A DNA stretch of 30,788 nt from Pseudomonadota bacterium (GCA_023390415.1 JAEWCW010000114.1:1-30788); one strand, 5' to 3'. Counted from the first letter of the stretch, positions 16,771-24,018 are shown. Notes: generated by a model from the sequence alone, not told the origin. Made by a program: numbers and translations.

Positions 16771-17328
16771 CTAATTGGCCGCCTGAAGCTCGACTACGAT
16801 CCGATCCAGATAGGTGCCCGAAACCAGCGGCTGTCCGCCGGCGGCGACATTCACCCGGACGCTGACGTCGCCGATGCGTGCCGCATTGCTGTCGATCGTC
16901 ACCGGTCCCGCCCCGGAGCCGCCGGCCGACTGACGGCCGGCCCAGAAGGCCGCGACCTCGTAAGGAACCGCCTCGGCGAAGGGCCCGGCAGGAACCGCCG
17001 GACCTTCGCGGCGGAGCGCGCCGCCTTCGCTGCGGATGCTGACGCGATGCGGCGCATTGCAGATGACCGGAAGCATGACCTCGATCGAGCCGCCGCGCGG
17101 ACGGGCGTCGCCGTCGACGAAGACCGGGATTTCGATCCTTCCAACGCTCGGGCCGACCTGGGAGAAGACCATGTTCGTTCCCACGGACGACGACGGCGCG
17201 CCGATGACGCAGGCCGGGCGCGACGTGCCGAGGATTTCGAGCCGGCCCTGGCTGGGGTCGATCGTCGTCTGCGCGGCGGCCGGGATCGGTGCCAGCAGCA
17301 GGATCGCGGCGGCAAGGCTCCTGATCAT
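16771..17328 (-). CDS. Spore coat U domain pilin subunit (7th in operon)
   Basis: The 185-residue product has a signal peptide ending AAAQ (about residue 20), then a spore-coat-U type domain. The first cysteine is in RPACVIG and the second in VICNAPHRV, a pair that should form the fold's disulfide. The last strand is YLDRIVVELQAAN. The N-terminal extension after the signal peptide should supply the donor strand in the fibre. It closely resembles the upstream neighbour at 17325 (the same Cys-xxx-PHRV pattern), and the two appear to form one subgroup. Start ATG 17328 overlaps the neighbour's stop as ATGA. Confidence 0.87.
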   Translation of the reverse strand: MIRSLAAAILLLAPIPAAAQTTIDPSQGRLEILGTSRPACVIGAPSSSVGTNMVFSQVGPSVGRIEIPVFVDGDARPRGGSIEVMLPVICNAPHRVSIRSEGGALRREGPAVPAGPFAEAVPYEVAAFWAGRQSAGGSGAGPVTIDSNAARIGDVSVRVNVAAGGQPLVSGTYLDRIVVELQAAN

Positions 17329-17918
17329 TGGACGGGCTCCAGGGTGAGGCGGAGCGTGTCGCCATAGGCGCCCGCCAGAAGCGGCGCGTTCGCCCGCTCG
17401 TTGGTCGCGCCGGCATCGATCTCCAGCCGCAGGTGCAGCTCGCCGAGGCTCGCGCCCGGCACATAGGCCGAGCTGTCGGCGATCCGGCGGACGGTCGCGT
17501 CGGCGTTCAGCCGCAGGTTCATGTCCGACCAGAGGATGTCGGCGCGATAGGGGATCGCGCTGCCGAACCCTTCGGCCGCGCCGGGCCCCGCCTCGCGGGT
17601 CTGCCACAGGCCGTTATTCTGCGTCTCCAGCCGCACCCGGTGCGGCAGGGTGCAGATCGCCTCGAACTGCACCTCGACCGAGGCCGGGTTGGTCGAGAGC
17701 GTGCGCATGTCGACGAGCTGGTCGATCTGCAGCGTCGTCCCGTTGAGGCCGCGGAAATTGACCTGGCGTCCGGCGGCGAGCGCTGGCGGCCCGACCGAGC
17801 AGGTCGCGGGGACGCTGGCGTTGACGGAAAAGTTGCTGGTCGCGCTCGACGACTGGGCGTGCGCCGCCGCTGCCGGAAGGAGCAGGCCTGCGACGATCAG
17901 TGCGGAGCGGGCGCGCAT
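17325..17918 (-). CDS. Spore coat U domain pilin subunit (6th in operon)
   Basis: The 197-residue product has a signal peptide ending AHAQ (about 22). Its spore-coat-U domain has cysteines in ATCSVG and AICTLPHRV and a final strand YGDTLRLTLEPVQ. It is the closest relative in the cluster of the gene at 16771 and differs from the four preceding subunits, which lack the PHRV pattern. A strong AGGAGG precedes the ATG at 17918. Ten bases separate it from the previous subunit gene. It is a secreted, chaperone-usher assembled subunit, probably minor or tip-proximal given its position next to the chaperone gene. Confidence 0.87.
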   Translation of the reverse strand: MRARSALIVAGLLLPAAAAHAQSSSATSNFSVNASVPATCSVGPPALAAGRQVNFRGLNGTTLQIDQLVDMRTLSTNPASVEVQFEAICTLPHRVRLETQNNGLWQTREAGPGAAEGFGSAIPYRADILWSDMNLRLNADATVRRIADSSAYVPGASLGELHLRLEIDAGATNERANAPLLAGAYGDTLRLTLEPVQ

Positions 17919-17928
17919 CTCGAACCTC

Positions 17929-18489
17929 CTAGCTCACCGCCGCGAGGGTGACGGTGACCGAGCCGAGATAGGCGGGGTCCGCGATCAGCCGCAGGGCGGC
18001 GCCGCCGTTCGTGCTGAACGTGCCGATCGAGACGGTGATGTCGCCGGTGAAGGCCGAGCCGCGGGTCTGGGCGGCGCCAGGGTTGGTCGCCGCGCCGGTC
18101 GCGAAGCTCGCGGCCGGGGTCGTCCAGCCGCTGGCCGTCGCGGTGAAGTTCACCGTGCGCGAGAAGCCGGCGGGGGCGGCAGCGACATTGTTGACGCTGA
18201 CCAGCGGGGTTGCGCTCACCGTGATCCGGCTCGGCGAGGTGCAGAAGGCGCCGGTCAGCACCTTCGGCGGCGCCGCGAGGTCGGTGCGCAGGAAACCGGT
18301 GGTCGTGTTGACGAGGACGCCGAGATCGAAGGAGCCGGAGCCCGAGCTGTTGGTGCCCGTCGAGCAGAGCGCCGGGACATTGCCGGTGACCGGGAACGGC
18401 CCGGCCGTCGCCGTGGTCGACTGCGCCGAGGCGGTTCCCGCCGCGGCCGTCGCCACCAGGGCAGCCAGAGTGAAGGAAAGGGCGCGCAT
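17929..18489 (-). CDS. Pilin subunit, spore coat U type (5th in operon)
   Basis: The 186-residue product has a signal peptide ending SAQ (about 23), then an N-terminal strand (GPFPVTGNVPALC) containing the first cysteine. The second cysteine is in GAFCTSPSRITVSATPL, and the final strand is YLGSVTVTLAAVS. Together with the genes at 18499, 19072 and 19684 it forms a set of four tandem paralogues. They share a G-x-V-x-x-x-C start, a central FC/YC-N or similar second cysteine, and a GFxxxVxYTA or VNFTA-like strand. AGGAGA lies five bases before the ATG at 18489. Confidence 0.86.
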   Translation of the reverse strand: MRALSFTLAALVATAAAGTASAQSTTATAGPFPVTGNVPALCSTGTNSSGSGSFDLGVLVNTTTGFLRTDLAAPPKVLTGAFCTSPSRITVSATPLVSVNNVAAAPAGFSRTVNFTATASGWTTPAASFATGAATNPGAAQTRGSAFTGDITVSIGTFSTNGGAALRLIADPAYLGSVTVTLAAVS

Positions 18490-18498
18490 GATCGTCTC

Positions 18499-19065
18499 CT
18501 ACGGCGTCGCCGCCGGTCCCAAAGTGATGGTGACGGCGCCCGAATAGCCGCCCGCGACGAGCAGCAGGTCCGAAGGCACCGCGAAATTGTTGAGCGTCAG
18601 CGTGAGGTCCGCGAGCTTGGGCGCCGGGTGCGTTCCGCCGGCGCCCTGCGCGGCCGGGCTCGCCCCGTTGGCCGCGGCGCCGGTGGTCACAGCGGCGTTG
18701 GACGCCGCCCAGTTGACCACCGTCGAAGTGAAGTTGACCGCCCGCGCGAAGCCGGGCTGAGGCGCCGTGGCGTCGGCGGCCAGCATGGCGTTCGCCGAGA
18801 CCGAGATCCGCGTCCCCGCAAAGTTGCAGTAGGAGCCCGGAAAGGCGATCGACTGGGCCGGGATCGACGCAAGCCGCCCCGTCCTCGGCCCCGACGTGTT
18901 GCTGATGGTGCCGAGCGGGACCGCGCTCTGCGAGGGCGGCCCGAGCACGCAGCGCCCTGCGACGGATCCGTCGACGCCCACGCGGCCCTCGGCCGGTCCC
19001 TGCGCCCCGGCGGTCGCCGCGGGTGCGGCGATCAGGAGAGCGGCAAGAGCGAGACGTGCCTTCAC
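18499..19065 (-). CDS. Pilin subunit, spore coat U type (4th in operon)
   Basis: The 188-residue product has a signal peptide ending AGAQ (about 22) and the set's N-terminal pattern VGVDGSVAGRC. The second cysteine is in GSYCNFAG, a GFARAVNFTSTV strand follows, and the final strand is YSGAVTITLGPA. The middle is rich in alanine and glycine. The start is GTG at 19065, with GAGGAG about nine bases upstream, overlapping the end region of the previous gene. It is very similar in layout to the gene at 19072, consistent with tandem duplication. Confidence 0.86.
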   Translation of the reverse strand: MKARLALAALLIAAPAATAGAQGPAEGRVGVDGSVAGRCVLGPPSQSAVPLGTISNTSGPRTGRLASIPAQSIAFPGSYCNFAGTRISVSANAMLAADATAPQPGFARAVNFTSTVVNWAASNAAVTTGAAANGASPAAQGAGGTHPAPKLADLTLTLNNFAVPSDLLLVAGGYSGAVTITLGPAATP

Positions 19066-19071
19066 CGTCGC

Positions 19072-19626
19072 TTACTCCTCAGTCGGTCCCGCGACGAGCG
19101 GCGCCAGGGTCACGAGCACCTGCCCCTGGTAGGTTCCAGCGACGAGCACACCGCCTGTCGGGCTCGACGAGGCCGACAGAGTGACCAGGATGTTGCCGTT
19201 GAACTGGCCGACGGTGACCGCGGAGCCCGGACCGGCGCCGGTCGAGGTATCGGTCGCGTTGACGCTGTTGGCGTTGGCCGTGGCGGTATAATCGACCCGG
19301 TTGTCGAAGCCGCCCGGAGGCGCGCCCGGCGAAGTGACGTTGTTCAAGGGCTGAGCCTCGACCGTCATCGTCGCTGCGCTTCCGTTGCAGAAGCCGACCA
19401 AGGTGCGGTTCTGACCGTCCACCGTGCTCGTATCGAGCTTGCCGTTGCTGGCCAGCGACATTTCGCCGACCGAGATGGTCTGCGAGCTGATGCTGAGCGA
19501 GCAGCGGTTGGCGACCGAGCCGTCGACGCTCACCGTGCCGGTGGCCGAGCCCTGCTGGGCGAAGGCCGGACCTGCGGCGATCAGGGCGGCGAGCCCTGCC
19601 GAGGCCGTGATGAATGCTCTCTTCAT
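19072..19626 (-). CDS. Pilin subunit, spore coat U type (3rd in operon)
   Basis: The 184-residue product has a signal peptide ending AFAQ and the tandem-set N-terminus VSVDGSVANRC. The second cysteine is in VGFCNGSA, with GGFDNRVDYTATAN and a final strand YQGQVLVTLAPL. ATG 19626 is chosen over an in-frame ATG eight codons upstream because CGGAG lies at the right distance and the signal peptide is clean. A perfect hairpin separates it from the previous subunit gene, so its message level may differ from that of its neighbour. Confidence 0.87.
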   Translation of the reverse strand: MKRAFITASAGLAALIAAGPAFAQQGSATGTVSVDGSVANRCSLSISSQTISVGEMSLASNGKLDTSTVDGQNRTLVGFCNGSAATMTVEAQPLNNVTSPGAPPGGFDNRVDYTATANANSVNATDTSTGAGPGSAVTVGQFNGNILVTLSASSSPTGGVLVAGTYQGQVLVTLAPLVAGPTEE

Positions 19627-19654
19627 GACCAAACTCCGTTCACAGGGCAAAGTC

Positions 19655-19676
19655 GGGGGAGGCGCGAGCCTCCCCC
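19655..19676 (-). promoter_or_regulatory. Intercistronic hairpin between pilin genes 2 and 3
   Basis: GGGGGAGGC (19655-19663) and GCCTCCCCC (19668-19676) pair perfectly around the loop GCGA. The leftward transcript has no clear T-run after it, so it is more likely a mRNA-stabilising or attenuating element than a full terminator. It lies in the 57-base gap between two subunit genes. Confidence 0.6.
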
Positions 19677-19683
19677 TGGCTCA

Positions 19684-20310
19684 TCAGGTCGGGCTGATGG
19701 TGACGGTGACGACGCCGAGATAGCTGCCGGCCGCGAGGATGTTGGTGTTGGCACCCTCAGAGGCGAGGCCGAACACGCTGACGTCGACATTGTCGGCCGC
19801 ACCCGGATGGATCGACGCGGTCAGCGCGCCGGTTGCGCTCGAACCTGCAGGAGCCGCCGACGTGGCTGTATCGTAGCGCCGGAACTCGGACGTGCCGCCG
19901 ACCTTGTCCACCTCGACCTGAGCCGTGTAGTTGATCGTGTCGGAATATCCGGTCCCCCCAGTCAGGGTGCCGCCGGAAATCTGCATGGCGGTCGCCGAGA
20001 TCGAAACGACGGGGGCGGCGGTGTTGCAGACGACCCGCGCGGTGACGTGCAGGCTGTCGGCAGGCGACCCGGTCGTCGAGCCGATCAGATTGTCGCGCAG
20101 CGTGCCGTCGGGATCGTCGAGCGTCCCGAGCGCGATCGTGCCGCTGAACGAGCTGCTGGACGCGCCGCCCGGAGCGACGACGGAGCAGCGGTTCGTCACT
20201 GATCCGGTGACGTTGACGGTGCCGGTCACGGGCGGCGGTGTCTGCGCCGACGCCGGCACGGCGATCAGAGCGGTGGAGGCCGCCATCGCCGCAAGGACAA
20301 GCTTCTTCAT
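19684..20310 (-). CDS. Pilin subunit, spore coat U type (2nd in operon)
   Basis: The 208-residue product has the signal peptide MKKLVLAAMAASTAL..., ending ASAQ at about residue 23. It has the tandem-set start VNVTGSVTNRC, the second cysteine in ARVVCNTAAPVV, a YSDTINYTAQVEV strand and a final strand YLGVVTVTISPT. It is the longest of the four tandem paralogues. GAGGAG precedes the ATG at 20310. It is flanked by strong hairpins on both sides, which would separate its message from those of its neighbours. Confidence 0.87.
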   Translation of the reverse strand: MKKLVLAAMAASTALIAVPASAQTPPPVTGTVNVTGSVTNRCSVVAPGGASSSSFSGTIALGTLDDPDGTLRDNLIGSTTGSPADSLHVTARVVCNTAAPVVSISATAMQISGGTLTGGTGYSDTINYTAQVEVDKVGGTSEFRRYDTATSAAPAGSSATGALTASIHPGAADNVDVSVFGLASEGANTNILAAGSYLGVVTVTISPT

Positions 20311-20331
20311 CTTGGTCTCCTCACTTCAGTT

Positions 20332-20352
20332 CCCGGCCCGGCGTCGGCCGGG
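20332..20352 (-). promoter_or_regulatory. Intercistronic hairpin upstream of pilin gene 2
   Basis: CCCGGCC (20332-20338) and GGCCGGG (20346-20352) pair perfectly around a seven-base loop. It lies just before the ribosome-binding site of the second pilin gene and 47 bases from the stronger hairpin at 20400. No T-run follows on the leftward strand. Confidence 0.45.
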
Positions 20353-20399
20353 CTTCCCATTCGGCGACATGGCTCGCCTTACCCCCCAAGGGTCTTGTT

Positions 20400-20429
20400 C
20401 CGGCCCCGCTCCGGGGAGAGCGGGGCCGG
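20400..20429 (-). promoter_or_regulatory. Strong 12-bp hairpin after the first pilin gene
   Basis: CCGGCCCCGCTC (20400-20411) and GAGCGGGGCCGG (20418-20429) pair perfectly over 12 bases around a six-base loop. It starts ten bases beyond the stop of the first pilin gene. Leftward it is followed by AACAAGACC rather than a T-run, so partial termination or protection of the upstream message from 3' decay are both possible. Such elements commonly make the first pilin message the most abundant. Confidence 0.65.
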
Positions 20430-20439
20430 TACTCGAAAA

Positions 20440-21066
20440 TCAGCTCGCCGGACTGAGCGTCACGGTGAGGGTGTCCGCGTATCCGGCGCTCGCCACCAGG
20501 ATGTTGGCGCCCGTGTAGGCGGGCGCGCTGACCTGCAAATACGAGCCGGTTTGATTCTTGGAGGCGGACGAGACGAGGAATCCCTGCCCCGTATTGTTGG
20601 CCGGTCCGCGGAAGCTGCAGCTGCCGCCCGCGACGAGGTCCGCGGCGGCGCATGAGCCGCTGTTGATGACGACGGCACCATTCATGACGACGCGGAGGGC
20701 GACGTTGTAGGGCGCCTGGGTGGCATATCCGGCCGGGGGCGACCCGGACGTGAGCAACGCGCCGTTGCTCGAGACCACGCCGATCCGCGCCGGGATCGAG
20801 CAGTCGAGCTGGAAGTCGAAATTGTGCGACCAGCTGTGGGTGTCGAAATCCGGTTCGTTATGGGTCCCGCTCGGCGCGGTCGCGAAGCCGCAGGCGGCGC
20901 CCACCGAGGCGGTGACCGGCAATTGGAGGCTAACCGAGTTCGGCGAGCCCTGGCCGGGCGCATAGGCGACTCCGGTCGTGCACGACCCGACGCATTGCGC
21001 CGATGCCGACGTGGCGACCGAGAGGCCGACGAGCCCCGTCAAGAGGATGTGAGCGCGTGCTCCCAT
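20440..21066 (-). CDS. First pilin subunit of the operon, spore coat U type
   Basis: The 208-residue product has a signal peptide ending SASAQ (about 24), then CVGSCTTG, so two extra cysteines lie near the mature N-terminus. The domain includes a SVGAACGFA segment, a cysteine in FQLDCSIPARIGV, and further cysteines in SGSCAAADLVAGGSCSF, more than the other subunits. The final strand is YADTLTVTLSPAS. It is only distantly related to the four tandem paralogues. ATG 21066 is chosen for its clean signal peptide, with AAGGA about ten bases before it; longer in-frame starts would add a charged leader. First position and a strong downstream hairpin suggest high expression, possibly the major or anchoring subunit (inference). 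Confidence 0.85.
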   Translation of the reverse strand: MGARAHILLTGLVGLSVATSASAQCVGSCTTGVAYAPGQGSPNSVSLQLPVTASVGAACGFATAPSGTHNEPDFDTHSWSHNFDFQLDCSIPARIGVVSSNGALLTSGSPPAGYATQAPYNVALRVVMNGAVVINSGSCAAADLVAGGSCSFRGPANNTGQGFLVSSASKNQTGSYLQVSAPAYTGANILVASAGYADTLTVTLSPAS

Positions 21067-21746
21067 CGCGTTTCCGTCCTTCCGCAACAAAACTTGCGCT
21101 GGAACTAAACTTCGGTTTACCCCCCGAAGCCGACTGGCTGAGTAGAGGATTCCGCGACTCGGAATGTCCTGCAAGTGGAAAAGCGGGACAGGACGAATCG
21201 TCGCGACATGCTTCGCCAAGACTGGAATAGTGATCCATAGAATATCTCGCGACGATGGCCATAAAGACTGAAGATCAAGTTTTAACGCTGTCCTCGCAGA
21301 CTGTGTATGTGGCGTCCCTTAACGGGATCGGCAAGCACACCAGTCCGGGGTATTCGGATTGTATTGCGGGCGTTGGGGCTGCGGATCCGTCCGAGCATTC
21401 CGCTCTCGGGTCCGCCTGCCGTTCCAATAGCGGCCCTGTCTCATCAAGCTCAAATATAGTCTTGGCCTAGGGGGGACTGAAAAACCTTGGAAAATTAACT
21501 CTGAAATGGAGGCCAGGCCGGAAGACACGATGCGGCGCGTCGGCTTCGTTTGACTCGGGCCGCCGCGAATCGGGGCCACCTTATCGCTGTTTAGCTCGAG
21601 CTGGTGAGCGTATGTCTAAACGAAAAGACTAGAGACTAAACCTAGGATATAGGATTCGTGACCATCATTATTATGTTGTGTGCGCCCCTGCGATCGGCGA
21701 AGCTTTCGTCACGCCGGAGGGGCGTGACTCGTGGGGGAGGGGCGCC
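21067..21746. other. Non-coding stretch with inverted repeats upstream of pilus operon
   Basis: About 680 bases with no convincing gene; short frames in it lack ribosome-binding sites and recognisable products. The A+T content looks higher than in the neighbouring genes, especially 21420-21680. Inverted repeats cluster near the operon: CTTCGG/CCGAAG (21110-21129), ATTCCG/CGGAAT (21149-21165), GTCCTG/CAGGAC (21166-21194) and a perfect ten-base pair ATCGTCGCGA/TCGCGACGAT (21197-21206 and 21247-21256). A palindrome AGCTCGAGCT lies at 21593-21602. The stretch should hold the pilus operon promoter, but I cannot pick -35 and -10 boxes with confidence. Confidence 0.6.
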
Positions 21747-21989
21747 GTGGGCGGGGCGCAGGTCATGGAGGTCACCGTCATCTACATTCGCCCGCGACCG
21801 GGCGGCTGGGAGATGGAGGCGAAGGGCGAGATCCAGCCATTCCGCACCGCGACCGGCGCCATCTTCGAAGGAATCCAGCAGGGCCGCGCGCTTGCCCGCA
21901 CGGGCGAGGAGGTCTGGGTCATGTGGCGCAACGGCGAAGCCTGGTCGGTCGCCTGGACGTCGGACAAGGTGACCGCGCGGGCTTTGTGA
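21747..21989 (+). CDS. Small protein of unknown function
   Basis: The product is 80 residues from GTG 21747, or 74 from ATG 21765. GTG is preferred because GGGGGAGG sits six bases before it. The predicted protein is soluble, with a beta-strand start (VTVIYIRPRPGGWEM), a helix (about FEGIQQGRALARTGEEV) and a second hairpin rich in tryptophan (WVMWRNGEAWSVAW). The layout is reminiscent of small DUF2188-like proteins, but I would not assign a family. It stands alone, 168 bases before the second Crp/Fnr gene on the same strand. Confidence 0.6.
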   Translation: MGGAQVMEVTVIYIRPRPGGWEMEAKGEIQPFRTATGAIFEGIQQGRALARTGEEVWVMWRNGEAWSVAWTSDKVTARAL

Positions 21990-22027
21990 AAGCCGCCGTC
22001 CGTGCAGGACGATAATCACAGCCGGGC

Positions 22028-22041
22028 TTGATCCAGGTTAA
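22028..22041 (+). promoter_or_regulatory. FNR-like box upstream of the second Crp/Fnr gene
   Basis: TTGATCCAGGTTAA has the TTGAT-N4-half-site layout of FNR/FixK boxes. The left half is perfect and the right half GTTAA departs from ATCAA at two positions, or from GTCAA at one. It lies 116 bases before the regulator's ATG, so autoregulation or regulation by the paralogue at 5098 is possible. A single match of this quality can arise by chance. Confidence 0.4.
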
Positions 22042-22157
22042 TCCGTGCCTTCCTCGGCCATGGTAGACCTGCCCTATCGCGGGCAGTTCGTCAGCAGGCG
22101 CCCGTGGCTGAGAGACATGTTCGTTGTGCTCCCGCTTGCAATATCGGGAGCGTCGCA

Positions 22158-22952
22158 ATGGCCACTTCGGACAACCCGTTCAGAGCCTTCGTCGATAATC
22201 TCGAGCGGCACTCGCAGCTTCAGCGCGAGGAGCGCCAGGCAATCCTCGCGCTCGGCGGCCATGTCGTCGAGATCCGCGCCAACCAGGATTTCGTGCGGCT
22301 CGGTGAGCGGGTGGACCATGCCTGCCTGGTCGCGCAGGGCCTGGTCGGCCGCTTCGGCCAGAATGACGAAGGCAACCGCCAGATCACCGCGGTCCATATC
22401 GCCGGGGACATGGCCGATCTTCACTCGGTGGTTTCTCCAAGCGCCTCGTCGGCCTTGCAGGCGCTGACCCCGACGAGAATCGTGAAGGTCCAGCATTCGG
22501 CGCTGAAGGAGGTGGCGCGCGCCTTTCCGATGGTGGCGGAAGCCTTCTGGCGCCAATGCGTCCTCGATGCAGCGGTGCTTGCCGAATGGACGGTCAATGT
22601 CGGCCGCCGGGACGCCCGCACACGTGCGGCCCACCTGCTCTGCGAGATGGCGTGGCGTTGCGAGGCGGCGGGTAAGGCGTCCCAATTCGCCTTCGATTTT
22701 CCGGTGACCCAGCAGCATCTCGCCGACATGCTCGCGCTGACGCCGGTCCACGTGAACCGGACGCTGAAGGCCCTCCGGCTGGACGGGCTTGCCGACGTCC
22801 ATGGGCGCAAGGTCAACGTGCTCGACTGGAAGGCGCTGATGCGCGCCGGCGAGTTCACCCCCGCTTATCTGCTGAGCGGAAACGAGGACGGCGAGGAAGA
22901 ACGGCCGAAGCTGAGCATCGTCTCCCCGCAGCCGCAGCGAATGGAGGCCTGA
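22158..22952 (+). CDS. Crp/Fnr family transcription regulator (copy 2)
   Basis: The 264-residue product has a cyclic-nucleotide-binding-like domain (about 35-120), a dimer helix, and a winged helix with HTH at about 184-205 (TQQHLADMLALTPVHVNRTL). It is paralogous to the regulator at 5098 and shares AGDMADLHS, GRRDARTRAAHLLCE and FTPAYLLS with it. A charged C-terminal tail (about 241-264) is extra. There is no FNR-type cysteine cluster at the N-terminus, so direct oxygen sensing by Fe-S is not expected. ATG 22158 has GGGAG seven bases upstream; a longer frame to 22104 is less likely. Confidence 0.9.
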   Translation: MATSDNPFRAFVDNLERHSQLQREERQAILALGGHVVEIRANQDFVRLGERVDHACLVAQGLVGRFGQNDEGNRQITAVHIAGDMADLHSVVSPSASSALQALTPTRIVKVQHSALKEVARAFPMVAEAFWRQCVLDAAVLAEWTVNVGRRDARTRAAHLLCEMAWRCEAAGKASQFAFDFPVTQQHLADMLALTPVHVNRTLKALRLDGLADVHGRKVNVLDWKALMRAGEFTPAYLLSGNEDGEEERPKLSIVSPQPQRMEA

Positions 22953-23009
22953 GCGGCGCTACGCGGCGGCTCTTGGCTCTTCGCCCCGCGGGCACGCCGT
23001 GGTAGAGTG

Positions 23010-23564
23010 ATGTCCATGTTCACGGACATGAAGGCCGGGACCCCAGAAGACTGGGCCCATATCGCCGCGGAGCATGGCCGCCACCAGAAGGGCGTGGCCG
23101 CGCAGCAGATCATGGAGAGCCTCGCGCGGCTCGAAGCGATCGAGGTCGGCTTCGCCGCCAACCAGCTCACCCATTCGCTGATGGCGGGGACCCTGGCGCG
23201 GCGCTCGGGCGCGAGCGACGAGGAGGTGGTCGCAGCGCTCTGCCACGATCTCGGCAAGCTCTTCTCCATTCCGAACCACGGGCCGATCGCGGCGGAGATG
23301 CTGAAGCCCTACGTCTCGGACGACGTCTATCACGCCGTCTACAACCACCAGGCCTTCCAGGGCCGCTATTATTTCGAGCATCTCGGCCTCGATCCGGAGG
23401 CGCGCGAGCGCTTCGCGGGCGAGAGCTGGTACGATCTCGCGGTGAAGCTGGTGGACGAATGGGACGCACCGGCCTTCGACCCGGACTTTCCGGTCGACCC
23501 GCTCGAGAGCTTTCGGCCCGAGGTCGAGCGGATCTTCTCGAACCCGAAGAAGATGGTCGGCTGA
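23010..23564 (+). CDS. HD-domain protein, PhnZ/MIOX-like metal site
   Basis: The 184-residue product is a single HD domain. Candidate metal ligands are H55, H79 and D80 (CHDLGKLF), H90 (IPNHGPIA), H113 (YNHQAFQG) and D152 (DEWDAPAFDPDF). The H...HD...H...H...D layout and the spacing between the later histidines resemble the diiron oxygenases MIOX and PhnZ more than phosphodiesterase HD proteins. The C-terminal WDAPAFDPDFPVDPLESF segment also resembles PhnZ-like sequences. The substrate is unknown. Starts are uncertain: GTG 23007, ATG 23010 and ATG 23016 lie together, with a weak ribosome-binding site. It follows the Crp/Fnr gene by 57 bases and may be co-transcribed. Confidence 0.78.
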   Translation: MSMFTDMKAGTPEDWAHIAAEHGRHQKGVAAQQIMESLARLEAIEVGFAANQLTHSLMAGTLARRSGASDEEVVAALCHDLGKLFSIPNHGPIAAEMLKPYVSDDVYHAVYNHQAFQGRYYFEHLGLDPEARERFAGESWYDLAVKLVDEWDAPAFDPDFPVDPLESFRPEVERIFSNPKKMVG

Positions 23565-23610
23565 GCGGAACCGCGCCGGACCCGTGCGGTTGAGCCGGCG
23601 GAGAAGTGAG

Positions 23611-24009
23611 ATGCGCAGGATTGCGGCAATGGCTTCGGCGCTGGCGGCGCTTGCAGCGGCAGGCTGCAGCCAGGAGGAGGCGGCGCGATCGGCGTCCGCG
23701 GACTCAGGCCGGCAATGCTTCCGACCGGCATCGGTCAGCGGGTTCACCGCCGAGGACGACCGGACGGTGTTCGTCCGCGTCGGCGCACGCGACGTCTACA
23801 GGCTGGAGATCGTGGGAATCTGCCCGGACGTGGACTGGTCGCAGCGAATCGCGATCCGCGACCGCACCGGCGCCGGATGGGTGTGCGGCGGGATGGATGC
23901 GGAGCTGCTCGTGCGCAGCCCGAGCGGCCTCGATCGCTGCCCGGTGACCAACGTCACACGCCTCAGCGACGCCGAGGCCGAGGCCTGGCGCGCGCGGCGA
24001 CGGGACTGA
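23611..24009 (+). CDS. DUF6491-like lipoprotein
   Basis: The 132-residue product has a signal peptide with lipobox AAAGC (cysteine at about residue 19). The mature domain has cysteines in RQCFRP, GICPDVDW, WVCGGMD and DRCPVTN, and the pattern Y-R-L-E-I-V-G-I-C. This pattern of paired cysteines with VYRLEIVG fits the small DUF6491 family of proteobacterial envelope proteins, of unknown function. ATG 23611 has GGAG seven bases upstream; an in-frame start at 23584 would add a basic leader and is less likely. It converges on the DUF3617 gene, nine bases away. Confidence 0.7.
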   Translation: MRRIAAMASALAALAAAGCSQEEAARSASADSGRQCFRPASVSGFTAEDDRTVFVRVGARDVYRLEIVGICPDVDWSQRIAIRDRTGAGWVCGGMDAELLVRSPSGLDRCPVTNVTRLSDAEAEAWRARRRD

Positions 24010-24018
24010 GCCTCAGCC

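Noticed and set aside
17650..20202. An 850-codon rightward open frame crossing five pilin genes
   Set aside because: It lies antisense to well-supported secreted pilins, is arginine- and glycine-rich without recognisable domains, and is explained by the high G+C codon pattern of the opposite strand.
21255..21579. Short frames in the non-coding stretch
   Set aside because: They have no ribosome-binding site, no recognisable product and overlap each other on both strands.
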